Source: Candidatus Heimdallarchaeota archaeon (GTDB lineage Archaea; Asgardarchaeota; Heimdallarchaeia; Hodarchaeales; Hodarchaeaceae). Taken from it: 64,000 bases of DNA. Where the stretch lies: the NCBI GenBank assembly GCA_011364965.1, contig RDOB01000004.1, positions 197,003 through 261,002 on the forward strand. Reading direction: 5' to 3'. Made by a program: the position numbers and the translations under genes. The first letter of the stretch is position 1; every line of letters begins with the position of its first letter. Below are positions 61,567-64,000 of the stretch, in pieces. The notes below the pieces were generated by a model. The model saw nothing but the letters and a program-made list of their open reading frames with translations, was not told where the DNA came from and did no database searches.

Positions 61567-62616
61567 GTGGTGGAATTCTTGAATGAAGAACAACAGAAAC
61601 ACGATTTTTTAACACGAACTACAAAATATGGCCGGAAGGGTTACTTAGTCGCAATCTTTCTCTTAACAGGGCTCAGTAATCTTATTTTCTTCATTCATCA
61701 TCAAGTAGTTGGTTTAGCTCCTGGTTGGACATGGGAGCAAGAGATTTTTCAACAAATTTTCATTCTCATTGTCAACTCTTTGGTGGTTTTATTCACTGAT
61801 TTATCATCTGACATGAGTTTCAATCTATTTAAGAAATTAGAAGAAGAGCAAGTTATTCCACGAGAAAATGTGGAACAGATTAATGGTTTTTTATGGGATA
61901 AAAAAGTCTATGCTATTACTATAATTATTTTTCTCATCTCTGTTCTATTTGGATTAATGAATATTATTATGGGTTTTGAACCTCTAGAATATGTGTTCAG
62001 TTTAGAGTTTCTTGCTGCTTTGATTGGTCAACCTGTTTTCGCCTTAATCTTTTCCGAATTAATCTGGATCATTTTCTCTACCACTGTTACAATACTTCTA
62101 CTTCCTTTCAGAAACTGGAAAGTGTCTCTTAATGTTTTTAGTGGAGACAAAGCTGGGGGAATACATTCTATCTCGACCTATTTATTACGAATATCCTTAA
62201 TGATAACATTATTATGTACTACTTATTTATACTGGGTATTAGGACCAGCCACTTCAATATATCCCCTTGAATGGCGGATTGTAGCACTATTCGGGGTGCT
62301 CTCTCTTCCATTGTTGTATTTTATAGTGCCAACGATAGGATTAAATCGAATTATGAAGAAAGAGAAGAATACTGTTCTACGTGAGCTCTCAGTAAGGCTG
62401 AATCACGCTTATTCGACTCTCACAACTGATTCCTCTAAGATAGATTCAACGATACTTGAACAGGTACAATTGGTAGAGCTCTTACATACTAAAGCTACCC
62501 AGATGAGGGAATGGCCATTCAGTCTTTCAGGATTGAGGAATTTACTTACCTCTTTTATTCTCCCTATAGGTTTATTTTTCCTTACTAACCTTCAAGACAT
62601 TTTATCCTTGTTTTAG
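61567..62616 (+). CDS. Polytopic membrane protein of unknown function
   Basis: 349 residues with about seven or eight hydrophobic spans (for example YLVAIFLLTGLSNLIFFIHH, IFILIVNSLVVLF, AITIIIFLISVLFGLMNII, IALFGVLSLPLLYFIVP near the end). Charged loops LFKKLEEEQVIPRENVEQ lie between. GTG start at 61567 or 61570 with AAAGGA upstream. No motif identifies a transporter family. Confidence 0.7.
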   Translation: MVEFLNEEQQKHDFLTRTTKYGRKGYLVAIFLLTGLSNLIFFIHHQVVGLAPGWTWEQEIFQQIFILIVNSLVVLFTDLSSDMSFNLFKKLEEEQVIPRENVEQINGFLWDKKVYAITIIIFLISVLFGLMNIIMGFEPLEYVFSLEFLAALIGQPVFALIFSELIWIIFSTTVTILLLPFRNWKVSLNVFSGDKAGGIHSISTYLLRISLMITLLCTTYLYWVLGPATSIYPLEWRIVALFGVLSLPLLYFIVPTIGLNRIMKKEKNTVLRELSVRLNHAYSTLTTDSSKIDSTILEQVQLVELLHTKATQMREWPFSLSGLRNLLTSFILPIGLFFLTNLQDILSLF

Positions 62617-62885
62617 TTACAATGACGTTAATTCCTCCTTCTTGGAGCTAGCTTATTCAAACGCGTGAATAAAGTGAAAATATTGCTGATAGTGCATTTA
62701 GAGAACTCCTGAAGGTCGAAATAGTAAAAGCAAGAGAGATCTCTTTAGTACAAAATCCAACAGAGCCCTTTTCTAAGACTTGTTTAAATTCAAACCAGCA
62801 TATGTGATATTGTTTTAGTAAGAATACTTATCATTAAAGTTCCACAATTATACAATTAAATTTTAAGCTTCTCGGATGTTAAAGA

Positions 62886-63668
62886 TTAGGAATTTTCTTC
62901 ACGCAAATTGATATCAAACCACTTAAATACTCCCATGAGGGTAGTGATTTCGCGGCCAGTGACATATCCCCGCGATAGTATATTAGAAAATGCCTGCAGT
63001 GCCACATGCTGTTTTTCCATATGATAAGAAGTTGTTTCAAGGAGTTTCTGGAAGTAATTCTCCAAAGTTACCCTTTCATGATGTGTAGCGAGCCGATGTT
63101 TTGTAGAATGCTCCTGGGATTCACTGATATACTCTACCTGCTTCTTGAATAAAGAATATAGAATGATGGTGGCAGCATGGGAAAGATTCATTACGGGATA
63201 GAGAGGAGAAGTGGGAATGGATAAAAGAACATCACAGAGCTCTATTTCTGCATTGGATAATCCAAACTGCTCTCTACCAAACACAATAGCAACTTTAGAG
63301 GCATAAAATTCCTCTAGCTGGAGTTGATCTGGAGGAAGGGCAACTCGTGATAGTTTATAATCCCCCCCAGTACGAGCTGAAGTTCCAATGAGTAATTGAT
63401 GTTGTTCACGAATTGCGCTAAATTCTGGGACGATTTGCGCCCGATGTACTAGATTTATGGCCTTACGAGCAACTATTTCGATTTCAGGATCCGCAAGATT
63501 AACTTGAGGATTCACTAAAACGAGATTTGTGTATCCAAAATTTAACATAACACGTGCGATACTTCCCAAGTTCTGTGGTTTGCTAGGTTCAACCATTACT
63601 ACTGAGAAGGAGGATATATCCGAAAAAAAGGAAGAAGAGTCATTAGAGGAAGGAGGAGGCACAATCAA
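62886..63668 (-). CDS. trmJ: SPOUT RNA methyltransferase (TrmJ type)
   Basis: 2'-O-methyltransferase of SpoU class, likely for position 32 of tRNA. Seen: VMVEPSKPQNLGSIARVMLNFGY, VAIVFGREQFGLSNAEIELCD (trefoil-knot SAM site) and IPTSPLYPVMNLSHAATIILY. 260 residues with a Ser-rich N-terminus and a C-terminal helical extension. Solitary in this window; tRNA-related genes are frequent around. Confidence 0.92.
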   Translation of the reverse strand: MIVPPPSSNDSSSFFSDISSFSVVMVEPSKPQNLGSIARVMLNFGYTNLVLVNPQVNLADPEIEIVARKAINLVHRAQIVPEFSAIREQHQLLIGTSARTGGDYKLSRVALPPDQLQLEEFYASKVAIVFGREQFGLSNAEIELCDVLLSIPTSPLYPVMNLSHAATIILYSLFKKQVEYISESQEHSTKHRLATHHERVTLENYFQKLLETTSYHMEKQHVALQAFSNILSRGYVTGREITTLMGVFKWFDINLREENS

Positions 63669-63807
63669 TCACCTGAACATTCATAAGGACAGCAATGCAA
63701 TTCACAATTTTAATCGATCTCCTCCCCTTCGTGTAGTCTCTTCTATAAACTAATACTTAATGTCTAATAAAAAAGATAAATATCTTTTCATTTTCATCAC
63801 CAGTTCC

Positions 63808-64000
63808 TTAAGTGACTCTTTTACGCTTATACCACCAAAAATACCCGCCAAGTAGACCAAGCAGGCCAAGACTGCCACTAACCACCAGTAATGGGAAAAA
63901 AAGCTCTATTCCAGAAGAAAGACCATGTCCCAGTACTCCAACCCACCCTAAAGTGACAGTTCCAGCAATAATTTCTTTATCAGCTGACCCTAAGACATCC
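63808..64000 (-). CDS. C-terminus of a membrane-anchored protein (partial)
   Basis: Open from the window edge to TAA at 63808; 64 codons. An extracytoplasmic part is followed by a single Leu/Gly-rich span LLVVSGSLGLLGLLGGYFWW and a short positive tail YKRKRVT. Typical C-terminal anchor of a surface protein; the start lies outside the window. Confidence 0.7.
   Translation of the reverse strand, partial: DVLGSADKEIIAGTVTLGWVGVLGHGLSSGIELFFPLLVVSGSLGLLGLLGGYFWWYKRKRVT

Overview
The window reads as archaeal, most likely Asgard (Promethearchaeota). The archaeal signs are an archaeal replication set (GINS, MCM, Orc1/Cdc6, Hel308), eukaryote-type ribosomal proteins (L24e, S28e, L7Ae, L37e, L40e), aRF1, ABCE1, NIP7, TSR3, Lsm, RNase P Rpp21, tRNAs with introns and no encoded CCA, and the archaeal anhydromevalonate route to isoprenoids. 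The Asgard placement rests on an Arf-type small GTPase, several leucine-rich-repeat proteins and the eukaryote-like gene mix, and is an inference. DNA is AT-rich and genes are packed in short operons on both strands.

Layout: 1-4.3 kb, endonuclease III, a SIS-domain sugar phosphate enzyme and an LRR protein. 4.3-13.7 kb, a replication and chromatin block on the minus strand: GINS, MCM and intein-bearing Hel308 in one operon, then Orc1/Cdc6 and a histone-deacetylase-family enzyme. 13.9-17.5 kb, Arf-like GTPase, CYTH protein, and an rRNA maturation pair (NSUN methyltransferase, NIP7). 18.3-22.1 kb, ABCE1, TSR3, UPF0179, FKBP. 22.2-29.2 kb on the minus strand, mevalonate kinase, anhydromevalonate phosphate decarboxylase, both phosphomevalonate dehydratase subunits, UbiX and type 2 IPP isomerase, followed by L7Ae, S28e and L24e. 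29.4-47.4 kb, PGK, small regulators, AK6, an unusual type IA topoisomerase, a transglutaminase-fold membrane protein without the usual cysteine, a UbiA prenyltransferase, ADP-forming acyl-CoA synthetase beta subunit, an HTH regulator and GlmS. 47.7-50.4 kb, an accessory island bounded by an intact tRNA-Gly(UCC) and an inverted 86-bp copy of it. 50.4-60.3 kb, aRF1, UMP kinase, tRNA-Phe, L37e, Lsm, tRNA-Glu, Rpp21, CutA, RtcA, L40e, a presenilin-type protease and ThiL. 60.3-64 kb, tRNA-Gly(GCC), a decayed paralogue of the LRR gene that also follows the other tRNA-Gly, a membrane protein and a TrmJ-type methyltransferase.

The most striking content is in the tRNA genes. tRNA-Phe(GAA) carries three apparent introns (D-loop, 37/38, T-loop). 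tRNA-Glu(UUC) carries three apparent introns, none at 37/38 (D-loop, variable region, T-loop). tRNA-Gly(UCC) has a T-loop intron. The perfect inverted repeat of tRNA-Gly(UCC) means that recombination between the copies would flip a 2.4-kb cassette and rebuild an intact tRNA either way. The cassette holds an LRR gene and truncated gene pieces. The LRR gene and tRNA-Gly form a duplicated pair 12.5 kb apart, with one LRR copy intact and one broken. All calls come from reading the sequence alone; no database search or folding program was run.
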